Translations under genes and position numbers: made by a program
Shown here: positions 1 to 10,064 of the stretch, one piece after another
How the letters are laid out: every line of letters begins with the position of its first letter
Position numbering within the stretch: the stretch's first letter is position 1
Source of the DNA: Telmatactis stephensoni
Lineage: Eukaryota > Cnidaria > Anthozoa > Actiniaria > Isophelliidae
Length of the DNA stretch: 64,000 bases
NCBI GenBank assembly: GCA_029948255.1
Contig: JALIZF010001348.1
Span: forward strand, 1 to 64,000
Reading direction: 5' to 3'
The notes under the pieces: generated by a model
The model's database searches: none
What the model was told of the DNA's origin: nothing
Seen by the model: the letters and a program-made list of their open reading frames with translations, nothing else

Positions 1-50
1 TTCCGGCCTAGGAATCAAACCCCTCCCGCACGAGAGGGCGACGGTTAAAA
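1..50 (-). mobile_element. possible tRNA-derived SINE fragment at window edge
   Basis: Read on the minus strand, the first 50 bases end with a B-box-like stretch (GGTTTGATTCC) in a T-arm-like context. The A box is not visible and the window edge cuts the copy. This could be chance similarity; confidence is low. Confidence 0.22.
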
Positions 51-786
51 TTCGGTTTAAATTGACGTTCGTGTTGCCCATTTTTAATGACTTAAAATTA
101 CAGTTCATGAGCAGACAATTTAAGAAAACATTTTAATAAACAAATGCGCAAATCATGCACAAAGATTAATTTGTGTGATTTTCGTTTAGTGCAACCTCTC
201 TCATAAAGAGAGTCATATATAGTCTCCTCAAAGTTTTTCGGAGCATGTACATGGAGTCGAATGCAGAAGTATGAACAGCTAGAAATTATCCTTTCAATTA
301 TCCATTTGCCCAAGACAGTAGAAGTTGGAGACATGCGCAGATGTTATCACTTGCTGCTAAAACATTCAAAATTCCTGCCATTAATTCGCCGTGCCGTTTT
401 CAGACCTGATACGAAAAAAAACCTAAACGTTTGTGAAATTGTACTTCTCACATTCATGCATGCAAATCGTTTGACTCAGCGCGCGGTTTAGCGATGGCAT
501 GCGATGTATATATACACCTATTTCAAAAAAGGTTGTCGTACGGAGGTCTCAAGCCTACGCGATAAGGCCGTAAAGAAGTATGGGTAGTAGGCAAAAATTA
601 CTCTCTTTTTAGGTTTGGTCTTGATTCTAGCACCAACAAGTGAAGTTCTTTAGTGTTTAAGGTCAAGGTAAGCTATTTTGAGTTGTTGTATCATTGATTT
701 GTGTGGTTTTATAGCTTTAATAATTTCTACCCGTACTCCCTTTCGGGTGAGTCGTGTAAGCTTTTGCTGACAACATTAATTGAAAT
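51..786. other. no gene seen; half copy of a MITE end
   Basis: No convincing coding sequence. Positions about 508-535 hold the same terminal sequence (ACACCTATTTCAAAAAAGG) as the arms of the fold-back element at 787-1047, so this is a solo end or a diverged relative. Confidence 0.4.
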
Positions 787-1047
787 AGGTATACACCTAT
801 TTCAAAAAAGGTTGTCTCCGCTAAGAGCGATAGGCGATAGGTAATAGGTCATTCCAAGACCGCAAAGCACTATTGATTTCTAATTGATTTACATATGAAT
901 AGCCAAATATTTGATGGAAGAGTGTAAAGAAAGATTTAGGATGGCTTAATTAAGAAATCAATAGTGCTTTGCGGTCTTGGAATGACCTATTACCTATCGC
1001 CTATCGCTCTTAGCGGTGACAACCTTTTTTGAAATAGGTGTATACCT
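787..1047. mobile_element. fold-back MITE, ~100-bp inverted arms
   Basis: The left arm (787 to about 890) returns as its reverse complement at about 953-1047, nearly base for base, around a ~60-bp AT-rich loop. The ends read AGGTATACACCTATTTC inward. There is no coding capacity. The superfamily cannot be assigned because no clear target-site duplication is visible. Confidence 0.8.
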
Positions 1048-1647
1048 GTATCACAATCTGATATCAACCATAAAGGCTTTTTATTGTTTCTCTTTCTTCA
1101 TACTCTGGAACCCAGGGCGAAAGGGGAAGTAAGAAAGGGAAAAGTTGAGGGAAAAGCTGTATTCCATGGAATCAGTATGACAACCGCTCTAGCCGGTACT
1201 CTTTAGTGCACAATTGAAACCTCCCTTTATTATAAAAATATCTTTGAAATCCTCCCTTCTATTGCCCTTCTCTTCATACCATCTCGCTGACCCGTTTGTG
1301 GGGAGGATTCGCCAGGCGTGACGAGACTAAAACGGCTGCGAAGGAGACTAGCTGACCACAGTCTAATTATAATACATGATGAGCTACACCAAATTGATAT
1401 ATTTATTGCAAGTTTCTGTACTTATAGGATCATTTCTCTTCAGAGGAGAGTCTTTTGATTCATATATAGAACAGAGTTTCTCTCTATTTCAGTATTCCAG
1501 TTGGAAGTGATATTTTTGCGTGACATTCTCACTGTCATATGTTATGGTGTACCGCTCGATCTGGCCGGTTCTTAAGTGCACAATTAAAACCTCCCTTACC
1601 GTTGTTATGATGTAAACCGCTCTGACCGGTACCCTTTAGTGCACAAT

Positions 1648-2003
1648 GAGCTTTAATCATGTAATTCCAAAAGTCACAGTACAGAAGTGTAATTAACATA
1701 GCTGGAAAGAGCACGTCAAAATTAGTAAAACTGTGAAGTTTGAATGAAGTAACTTTCAAACTCACGAAGATATGAATTTTCCGAAATCGAAATTTTGTAT
1801 GAAAACATTGGCTGGTAGGCAAGAGATGCCTATCAGCAAAGGTTTTCTAACAAATTCCCACTTTTCAAAAATTCATATTCTCGCAAGTTTTGGAGTTTAA
1901 TTCCTTCAAGCTTCACTGTCGTGCAACTTTTAACATGCTCTTTCCAGCTATATGGTAATTCTTTTTCTGTTTGACGAATTTAAAAACACCTGATAAAAGG
2001 CTC
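1648..2003. mobile_element. palindromic MITE family C, copy 1 (AT target-site duplication)
   Basis: Starts GAGCTTTAATCATG and ends TGATAAAAGGCTC, with imperfect inverted arms that contain AGCTGGAAAGAGCA and its complement. Flanked on both sides by AT. The empty version of the target (GTGCACAATTAAAACC) occurs at about 1575-1590 without the insert, which supports a 2-bp AT duplication. Copies 2 and 3 are at 2358-2711 and 55277-55621. Confidence 0.75.
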
Positions 2004-2357
2004 ATTAAAACCTCCCTTCTATTGTCCGTCTTTTCAAACCATCTCCCTGACCACTTATAATACAAGATGAGCTACACCAAATTTATTTATTTATTACAAG
2101 TTTCTGTAGTTATTCGAAATGTGTCTGTTCAGAGGAGAGACTTTTGATTCAATATACAGAGCAGATTTTCTCTCTATTTCAGTATTCCAGTTCGGAGAGT
2201 GATATTTTTGCGTGACACTGTCACTGACAAATGTTGTTATGGTGTACCGCTCGATCTGGCCGGTTCTTTAGTGCACAATTAAAACCTCCCTTACCGTTGT
2301 TATGACTGATGTTATTATGATGTAAACCGCTCTGACCGGTACCCTTTAGTGCACAAT

Positions 2358-2711
2358 GAGCTTTAATCATGTAATTCCAAAAGTCACAGTACAGAAATAT
2401 AATTACCATAGCTGGAAAGAGCACGTCAAAAGTAGTAAAACTGTGAAGTTTAATTGAATTAAGTAACTTCAAACTCACGAAGATATGAATTTTCCGAAAT
2501 CGAAATTTTGTATGAAAACATTGGCTGGTAGGCAAGAGATGCCTACCATTTAAGGTTTTCTTACAAATTCCCACTTTTCAAAAATTCATATTCTCGCAAG
2601 TTTTGGATTTAATTCCTTCAAACTTCCCTGTCGTGCAAATTTTAACATGCTCTTTCCAGCTATGGTAATTCTTTTTCTGTTTGGCGAATTCAAAAATACT
2701 TGTAAAAGCTC
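2358..2711. mobile_element. palindromic MITE family C, copy 2
   Basis: Same ends, length and flanking bases as copy 1 (354 against 356 bp), in the second unit of the tandem duplication. It therefore probably arose with that duplication and not by a separate insertion. AT on both sides. Confidence 0.75.
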
Positions 2712-2751
2712 ATTAAAACCTCCCTTTATTCATCACCGTTGTTATGATGTT

Positions 2752-3155
2752 ATTAGCCACTTTTATACCGTGAAGACTGGGTACGAGTCCCTTTGATGAT
2801 GGCAACACAAAACTTATGTAGTCAGAAAGAGCACATCGAGCTGTATATAATCCTGAGGTTTGATGTTAATCGGATATACATTGAAAGAGAGACAGAAGTT
2901 CAAACATGCTAGATTTTACAAAGAAATGTATGGTTGTAGGGACAAAATGCACAAAATGTCCCTACAACCATACATTTCTTTGTAAATTCTAGCATTTTTG
3001 CACGGCTGTTAGTCATTCAATATTAACCCAATTAACACCAAATTTCGGGATTTTATATAACTCCATATGCTCTTTCTGACTATGAGTTTTGTGTTACCAT
3101 CGTCAAAATTTGAGGGACTCGTACCCAGTTTTCACGGTATGAAAGTGGCTAAGAG
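2752..3155. mobile_element. ~400-bp palindromic element
   Basis: Outer arms (TTAGCCACTTTTATACCGTG at the left, its complement near 3140-3155) enclose a second perfect hairpin around 2915-2990, where GTTGTAGGGACA and TGTCCCTACAAC face each other. No coding potential. Confidence 0.7.
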
Positions 3156-3268
3156 ATTAAGCATCACGTACACGGGAAACGACAAACGGCAGAGAGGAAC
3201 ACGTGACCCACGAATTTCGCACCTGACGTTGCGCTTTTGGGTATTCAAACGGGGGGAGTGCACGTGCA

Positions 3269-3293
3269 CCCCCCCCCCCCCCCCCCCCCCCCC
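3269..3293. repeat. C25 homopolymer
   Basis: A run of 25 C follows GGGGGGAGTGCACGTGCA, so the G6 block and the C run flank a GTGCACGTGCAC core and could pair. Sequence from 3294 to 3857 shows no gene. Confidence 0.85.
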
Positions 3294-3857
3294 GCTTTTC
3301 ATCAGGGCTGTGTTTTAAGCTAAGGGTATTTTTAAGCTACTTAAAATTACACAGAATGGAAAGAAATCGAAACGAGTGTGAGGTGACTGAGAATATCGAA
3401 CTTGCGGTATAAACCAATCGAGCGACACTTGCTAATGACCCTAACAGCTCAAAAAGAGCTGTTTTTTTTTTTGAGTGAGACGTGTCAGTGCAGTGTTCTC
3501 TGTTTAACATTCGAAATCCCTGCCGCAACTATGTCGTGCCTTCAGTTGCTCTGCATGTATGGAGTCAAATATTTTCACAGTTGAAATGCATTGCGACTAT
3601 TCTTTATTGCAAGTACAGCTTTACAATCAGTGTCATTACTTTAATCTTAGTAGGACATCTTAGTAATTATTTAGTAGTATTTATTTAGAATTTTGTCTTT
3701 GAAACTGTAATTCACCGTTTATGGTGTGATGGTTTTTCCAATAAACCATAATTAGAATTAATTATATCGATACTTAAAATACAGCATTACAGTGATATAG
3801 AGTTACTATTGAATTCATTACTGACTTGCATTCAACACTTTTATCAGCTGTTTTTAG

Positions 3858-5561
3858 TTACACGTTGACTTTATTAAGCTTTCCTTTGTAAACTGAGCCC
3901 ATAATCGTGATGGATCTAATCAGGGGTGGGAAGACCTTCAAGGGATTGTGCTTCAGGATGGTGAAGTTGGCAAGCTTTCCCTCTTCTATGGTTCCCATGA
4001 TGTCTTCAGTACCCAGAATAGTCGCTGCGTTCTTGGTGATAGCAAGCATGCCCTCGTAAGCACTACAACACAGGTCTAGTCTATGGGTCTTGTGGTTAGC
4101 AGTGATGCGGTTGATGGCAGACCAAGCCAGCAACATGGGTTGAGATGGAGCCATAGTGAAGTCAGAATGGAAAGCTGTGGTTACTCCTCTTTCAAAAAGC
4201 CACTTCATTGGGGCAATGGCATAAGATCTTTCTTCACCGAGCGTCTCCACGTACTCGTCGGCCAAAGTGTAGAAATAGTACGGTGCAGCGGACACCATCA
4301 TATCCAATTTGGCGATTCTTTCGGCCTGATCTTCGGTAAAGTAGCCAGCATGTTCTACGGTTGCCTTGTGCGGGTTTCTTCCGTGAGTTTTCTCTAGATT
4401 TTCCACGATGTCTAGGAGGGACTCCATACCAAGGTCACCATTGGTATGGACGTGGATTTGGAACCCGTTCTTCCAGTAGAATTCCATCACTTTAGCCAAC
4501 TCGTCTGGTGGAGTTATCCATTCGCCTTCATGACCATCCAAGTAAGGTTCTTTCATCTGCATCAGCTGAGAGTAAAATGCTCCGTCATGAAGGCACTTGA
4601 TGTGGTCTTTATAGACGAAGAGTTGATCGTTGCTCATGGTTTCAGAGGTCTTTTCAATCAACTGGAGAGCCTTTTCGTTGTCACCGCCGGCAAGTCGTCC
4701 GTAGTTTCTCGCGCTAGGAACGCAGTAGGTTGAGAAGAAAGCATCTTCGGACTTCAGGAACATATTGGAATATTCCATTTCCTTCTCCAAGTCGATCATG
4801 GGAAATTCTAAATCACCAACGGTTGTGACCCCATTTTGATTGATAACTGCCAACAATTCTTTGTAGCCACTCTTCATCATAGGCATCAGTAGTTTACCAA
4901 AACTTGTAGTGGACATGAGAGCATCTAGACCCATTTCGAAGAAATGTCCCTTATCCCATTCAACCTGCTCATTTTCTTGAAGTGCCTCGAGGTCCTGGTA
5001 CTCGAGATTAGCAAGGGCAAGACTATTGAGGTAAACTTCGTGGAAGCTACGATGCCAGACAACTATAGATACCTCTTTGGATTCCTTCATGAGATCGTCA
5101 ATCACTTTTCGGGACATTTCACCGTGGAAAGCTTGATGGTAACCCCAGGTTATCAGGAAGTTCTCTGGCGTCTTGTGAAATTCTTCATAGTTGTCTCTGA
5201 TCAGATCTTTCAGGCGGCTTCGGTACCCTTCTGCGGTTTGCACCCCTTCGTACGTACCGCTAGGAAGATCCCACTTAAATGGAGTGATGAAATGCATCTT
5301 TAGAATCAGGCTTGCCATGGAAGGATGGAGATGAGGGTCGATGTGGCCAGGCATCATGCAACTGCCATGGAGGTCTACTGCGGTAAACCTTGGGTAAATT
5401 CGCTTGGCTTTAGCAAGTTCACCAGCGAAAGCGATCTTCCCATCTTTCTCGACAACAGCCTCGACGTACTTCACCGAATCAGCCGAGTCTCCCACCATAG
5501 TGAGAATTTCACCGTTGAAGTACAAAGTTGCAGACATAGTGAAAGATGTTTGAGAAAACAA
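3858..5561 (-). CDS. intronless amidohydrolase (Amidohydrolase_3 / YtcJ-like)
   Basis: A 567-residue uninterrupted frame. Members of this family are metal-dependent hydrolases with a TIM-barrel core between two beta-sandwich segments; many act on amide or cyclic amide bonds, but the substrate cannot be read from sequence. Visible motifs: metal-binding HxH (H77, H79 in DPHLH), candidate bridging lysine K322 (IKCLHDGA), H372 (VHTNGD), H404 (VEHAGY) and D467 (HSDFT). The C-terminal GTIEEGKLANF block is typical of the family. Length matches full-length members. There is no signal peptide or membrane segment, so it is probably cytosolic. A second ATG at residue 9 (MSATLYF) may be the true start, since homologues usually begin close to the first beta strand. 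The lack of introns contrasts with RPB2 and SPATA24 nearby and fits either a bacterial origin or a retrocopy. Function at family level only. Confidence 0.9.
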   Translation of the reverse strand: MFSQTSFTMSATLYFNGEILTMVGDSADSVKYVEAVVEKDGKIAFAGELAKAKRIYPRFTAVDLHGSCMMPGHIDPHLHPSMASLILKMHFITPFKWDLPSGTYEGVQTAEGYRSRLKDLIRDNYEEFHKTPENFLITWGYHQAFHGEMSRKVIDDLMKESKEVSIVVWHRSFHEVYLNSLALANLEYQDLEALQENEQVEWDKGHFFEMGLDALMSTTSFGKLLMPMMKSGYKELLAVINQNGVTTVGDLEFPMIDLEKEMEYSNMFLKSEDAFFSTYCVPSARNYGRLAGGDNEKALQLIEKTSETMSNDQLFVYKDHIKCLHDGAFYSQLMQMKEPYLDGHEGEWITPPDELAKVMEFYWKNGFQIHVHTNGDLGMESLLDIVENLEKTHGRNPHKATVEHAGYFTEDQAERIAKLDMMVSAAPYYFYTLADEYVETLGEERSYAIAPMKWLFERGVTTAFHSDFTMAPSQPMLLAWSAINRITANHKTHRLDLCCSAYEGMLAITKNAATILGTEDIMGTIEEGKLANFTILKHNPLKVFPPLIRSITIMGSVYKGKLNKVNV

Positions 5562-7138
5562 TCAAAGATAGAGATGAACTTTGCGGGTTTTTCACGAACG
5601 TAAACTAACGTAGGCGCAGAGACGAAGCTCCAAATGAGTACTTGCTCTATGTACCTGTGATTAAACTAGCTAGCTGGAGTGACGGAGCACGTACGTGGCA
5701 ATCATCAATATGTTAAGAGTGTGTATGGCTGTCAGGTGGGCGTGGAAGCATACATTATCACCAATGTTTATTTCTATAGTGCTACAAAAAATTTGTAAAA
5801 TATAATGAAAGTGTATGGTAAAAGATCTTCATGCTGTTTGAGGAGGATGAAGACATCTCGTCGAATGTTTTTGGTTCTCAGAGTCATTTCATTTTTATTT
5901 TGTTTCTTTCGACATTTAGACATCGCTGAGAACAATAGAAATTCAACGCAATGCTCCAAGCATAAAATAAACCGTAGCACGGCGTTATTATGATTATCAT
6001 AATTTATGGGTATAACTTTGAAAGGGTATACAAAAGAACCGACAAATGATTCAAAAGTAAACTCATTGCTTAGAAGAAAAAAAAATTGTATAGCGGCGAT
6101 TTTTACGAAAATACAAATACAGCTGGGTAAAGACGCAAGCAATCCCTTTCAAGAAAGTCTACTTTAAGAGATTCATGATACTTCGCTTCCGAACAGGACA
6201 TAATTTCATTCTATGCATGAATGGTGCGCAGTCAGTTCTCATGATGCTTCTTAGAAATGATAAAGAAGACGCCTCTTGAATGTTGTTTAGAAAACTTCCT
6301 TGATATTATCTAAGTTTAGAAAACCTATTTATTTTGAAAAAGTGTGAACTAAATCAGTCAGAAGCCCATGGTCAGTTAGTTACTCGATCCTTGTTGACTG
6401 TTAAGTGTTTTAATATCCCCCGTCCTACCCTTCTAGAAAATACACCGAAATGTCGGCAAATCAACTTTGAACTATAGCTAGTTCGATTTAGACCATGGCT
6501 AGACATTTACTGTCATCTGAACAAGCTGAATAAAACGGCTTTAGCTAGAATTTGAAGTAAGAACAGGACACGGAACTAAAATGCAGCGTCCAACCTAAGC
6601 CTTAATCACCTCGGATCGTGTAACAAACAGGGTCTCCTATACCTTCTGCGTGAAACGTGAATTGTTCATTTATTTTGACGTGAAACGTGACTTAAGGTCT
6701 AAAATCTTTTTGCGTCCACGTGAAAGCAACTTTTGATTTTTTTGTGAACGTGAGATTTTTTAATTATCCGTGACACGTGAAAAGACCAAATATTTTCGCG
6801 TGATTTCATTCTGCGAAGGGGTATAGGGGATGCGACCCTGAACAAACCCTCATAGGAAATTGTGAGATATTTGTGTAACACCATCTCACTACAATAAAGC
6901 ATTCTTAAAGGCGCGTTAGCCAGGAGGTTTTCAGAGATACATACAAATTAAGCCTGGAAATTGAATTTTCCCCTTCTTAAACAAATAAATTAAAACACGT
7001 TTACTAGGCTATTGTCACGTATCCGCTTTGGAAATCGATGTCTTAAGAAAAATACAACTGAGAAAATCTTGATATATACCTCTTTGATATTACATTCATT
7101 TTTAGCGAATAAATAAATGCATTGTTAAAGCGAATAAA
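5562..7138. other. intergenic, no gene seen
   Basis: This holds the 5' flank of the minus-strand amidohydrolase and AT-rich sequence. Short open frames on both strands are not conserved-looking. Short repeats of GTGAAACGTGA occur around 6650-6780 (several copies of CGTGAAA/ACGTGA), of unknown meaning. Confidence 0.4.
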
Positions 7139-7444
7139 TCACTGGAAATTTTGGTCAATTTCCTATGATAGGAATATGTAGGAAAATGCAATTTCCTACA
7201 TATTTCTATCATAGAAAATAGAAATTTCTGACATATTTCCTTACACAGGAAATTTCAATTTCCTGTATATTTTCATACCATAGGAAAATCCATTTTTCTC
7301 CATATTTCCTATAGGAAATTGCATTTTCTTATGATAGGCATTGGACAAAATGCATGTAGGAAATCGCATTTCTCCATCTACATATTTCCAACTTGTTTCT
7401 TACATATTTCCTACATGGGAAATGGACAAAAATTTCAAGTGATC
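7139..7444. mobile_element. fold-back element filled with ATTTCCTA-type subrepeats
   Basis: The outer ends are inverted (AATCACTGGAAATTTT at left, AAAATTTCAAGTGAT at right). The interior is about 15 variants of a short palindromic motif around CATATTTCCTA and TAGGAAAT in both orientations, so the element can fold into many alternative hairpins. Confidence 0.65.
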
Positions 7445-7603
7445 ATGAATATATGCATTGTTCTGTAAGAATCAAGACTGACATTGGGCTGCTGCTGCTG
7501 CCTGATGGCGCTGAAGCATCTTTGAAGTTAACGTTGAGAAGGGCAATGTCCATACATCTCAGTAGAAAGTAGGGCGCAAATAGCAAAAGCACAAAACCGA
7601 ACT

Positions 7604-7745
7604 AGAGTGATTTTCATTTGACCGTGAAAGATTTGTCAAACTAATAGTTAGGTAGTAGACTCTAAACCTATTGTTTTCTTTGTTCTTTATCACTAGTACA
7701 AACTATATAGTCATTTTCTTTCACGGTACAAATGAAAATCACTCT
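7604..7745. mobile_element. mariner-type MITE family D, copy 1
   Basis: Inverted ends (GAGTGATTTTCATTTG at left, AAATGAAAATCACTC at right) are flanked by TA on both sides, as expected for Tc1/mariner insertion. About 140 bp, no coding capacity. Related to copies at 8788-8930 and, more distantly, 12826-12957. Confidence 0.65.
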
Positions 7746-8773
7746 AACTGAATAGTAGAAAACAATTAGAGAGATTACAAGAAACTCGTGAAATAAAAAC
7801 TGAATGATGGTGTGTAATAGTTTAATAGACGCATACAGTACACGTACAAAAGAAAACAACGGAAATAAGGTCTACTAGTGTCTTTTAGTCTACTACTTAT
7901 TTCATGGGTTTATTGCAATTATTCAGTACTTTTTAGTTACTATGTTGTTTCGTGGTTACAACAAACTTAGACTTCTATTTATTCATTCATGATACGCAAT
8001 TTAGTCGACATCAGTGTTGGGGAAAATTACAATTATTTTCCCCTGTATATAGTTATTACATTGAATATTGTTTAATTTAATTGTTTTTTAAATTACATTT
8101 AATGCTTCAAATGACATTTATTAAATGGCAATTTTGCTTCAAATGACAATCTATACAAAGGCAAATTTAGAACAAACGTTGGCTCAAAAAAAATTAAAGG
8201 AATTTTTGCCGCGAAGCGGCAAACTCCGTCAGTTAATTCCAAAAAATTCAAATTAAATAAAGGAATATGAATCTCTGAAATTTTGTACTCTTGTAATATT
8301 TAGTGTGGATATTCAGTGATTAACGTTGAAAATACAATGACAATCTTTCCTAGTCATTCGCTCAAAACGTATCGGTTGATGTATGCAAGTATTAATTCTA
8401 TGACTGTGTATTTTTTCCTTTTTTCTTTTTTTTAACTGAAAACTGTTAACGGTTAAACAGTTAACTTACATATGAGGGGCATTTCTCTACAACTGATTCC
8501 TGTAATTCTTATAAACTTGTTACAAAATCTAATATGTCACAACATCTTAAAAATTGATATAAAAAATTATTGCTATCTGTTGTGAAGTAAATAAAGTTTG
8601 TATTTTATGTATTGTACTTTCGTTTAAATCCCTCGAAAAATGTTAATGACTTTTATTTAATCACGATTTCTCTATCAATAACAAAATACAAGATTTAATA
8701 TTGGTCTACCTAAGAACAACAAGTTAACAATAAAATACTAATATAATTACTGTAATTATAATAGATACTAAAT

Positions 8774-9059
8774 AGAGTACAAACACTAGAGTGATTTTCA
8801 TCGGACTGTGAAATAGTTACTAAGCTAATACACACCAGTAGATCCCAATTCCATTGTTTCCTCTTGTAGAATTTTTACTGCTATACACTAACAGCTAGTT
8901 AGTATTTCACAGTCCGATGAAAATCACTCTAAAAGTGTGCAATACTTTGTGCTATTTAGTACTAAATAGTACTAGTTAAACAATAGAAAACAAAAGAATT
9001 TGCATAATTTAGCACTATTTAGTACTATTTATGTTGCACACTTTTAGTGTTTGTACTCT
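8774..9059. mobile_element. inverted-repeat element (AGAGTACAAACACT ends) carrying a nested MITE
   Basis: Left end AGAGTACAAACACTA; the right end is its complement at 9046-9059. Both arms continue with AAAGTGTGCAA, but the left arm is split by the nested element at 8788-8930. The interior repeats AGTACTAAATAG motifs, also seen around 21720-22080. Confidence 0.6.
8788..8930. mobile_element. mariner-type MITE family D, copy 2, nested
   Basis: GAGTGATTTTCATCGGACTG at left and its complement at right. It sits inside the left arm of the surrounding inverted repeat. The uninterrupted right arm shows what the target looked like, which fixes the target-site duplication as TA. Confidence 0.75.
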
Positions 9060-9984
9060 ACTGGAAACTTGTTGGTGGTGCTAATTAAATTTATGCACTT
9101 TAATCTTCATTTTTAGGTAATCATCATCATCATCATCATCATTTCCACCTTCCATCTATCTGCACACCTAAATTCTAAAATCTTTATATCCCTCACTCAA
9201 CAAAATTTACTCGACAAAATTTTCTTTAACAAATTTTATTTGACAAAGATTTTTTGCTTGTTTTTGTTTGAACATTTGATCAAATTTCCTCATGCAGATG
9301 GGAATTGAATTTGTTACAGATAATAAAATATTTGCTTGTGTCAAACGGCCTTTATGACAGTCATTATACTGTTTACAATTTTCTGCTCTGTTCTGTTCTA
9401 GAGTTGTACTCCGTCTGTTTTTGGTTTGCACTGTTTTGGTCTGCTCTGTTCTGTGTCTAGAGTTCTGTTCTGTTTTTGTCTGCTCTGTTTTGGTTTGTCG
9501 AAAAAAACTCAGTGAGAGCAAATAACAGCGTTTTTTATCCTAAACAGATTGTCCGACAACACAACAGAAAGACAATAGGCTGAATACCATGACTATCATT
9601 TGCGGGGTGTTCTATAGTTGTGCGGATTGTCAATATGTACACAGCTTTAAACGTTTTCGTGAAAGTCTGTTTTTCAAATTCTCACTATTTACTAGTAAAG
9701 AACGAACAAAAGGAAAAAATATACAGACCTAACATAACATAGTTGTACATGTATAAAACGTAAGCACTAAATATGCAGCATTTTGTGTGTAAACGTCTAA
9801 CTGGGTGCGTAGACATTCAGTTTTAAAACTTCTGATACTTTTTCGGGGTCTTATCACGTTTTTCAGAGTCCAAATAGCATAAATGCTTTTCAGTGCTTCC
9901 TGCAGGCTGTCTCGCTATGGTGTTACAAAACAAGTTGCATGAACTTATTGCAGGGGTGTTACATAGCGTAGTCTCCCGCTCTGC
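9060..9984. repeat. (TCA)n microsatellite and degenerate TCTGTTCTG simple repeat
   Basis: (TCA)n lies at about 9120-9142. From about 9378 to 9500 the strand is a degenerate repeat of CTCTGTTCTGT/TTTTGGTC type, which reads on the minus strand as a TKTEQ-rich open frame (9207-9521). That frame is low-complexity sequence and not a supported gene. Confidence 0.5.
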
Positions 9985-10064
9985 CTCGCAGCCGTGTTTA
10001 GCCTCGTCACGCAACGCTCCCTCGCGGAAAACGAGCGTTGCGTGACGAGGCTAAAACACGGCTG
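9985..10064. repeat. near-perfect short palindrome
   Basis: CTCGCAGCCGTGTTTAGCC runs into CGTCACGCAACGCT and then its reverse complement, with a loop of about 15 bases. A related block (GACGAGACTAAAACGGCTGCG) occurs at about 1320, so this is probably a MITE fragment. Confidence 0.6.

Larger units (their letters stand above)
1340..2720. repeat. tandem duplication of a ~0.68-kb unit containing a MITE
   Basis: Unit 1 (about 1340-2020) and unit 2 (about 2040-2720) share the same blocks in order: a stretch beginning GATGAGCTACACCAAAT, a segment with GTGCACAATTAAAACC, and one copy each of the AT-flanked MITE. Small differences separate the units, so the duplication is not brand new. A further GTGCACAATTG block lies at about 1207. 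Short open frames here are repeat sequence, not genes. Confidence 0.7.

Noticed and set aside
1535..2574. Two similar minus-strand open frames, also similar to one at 55266-55451
   Set aside because: Similarity comes from copies of the same palindromic MITE; no conserved protein features.
4083..5603. Plus-strand open frames opposite the amidohydrolase
   Set aside because: Antisense shadows of a conserved minus-strand enzyme.
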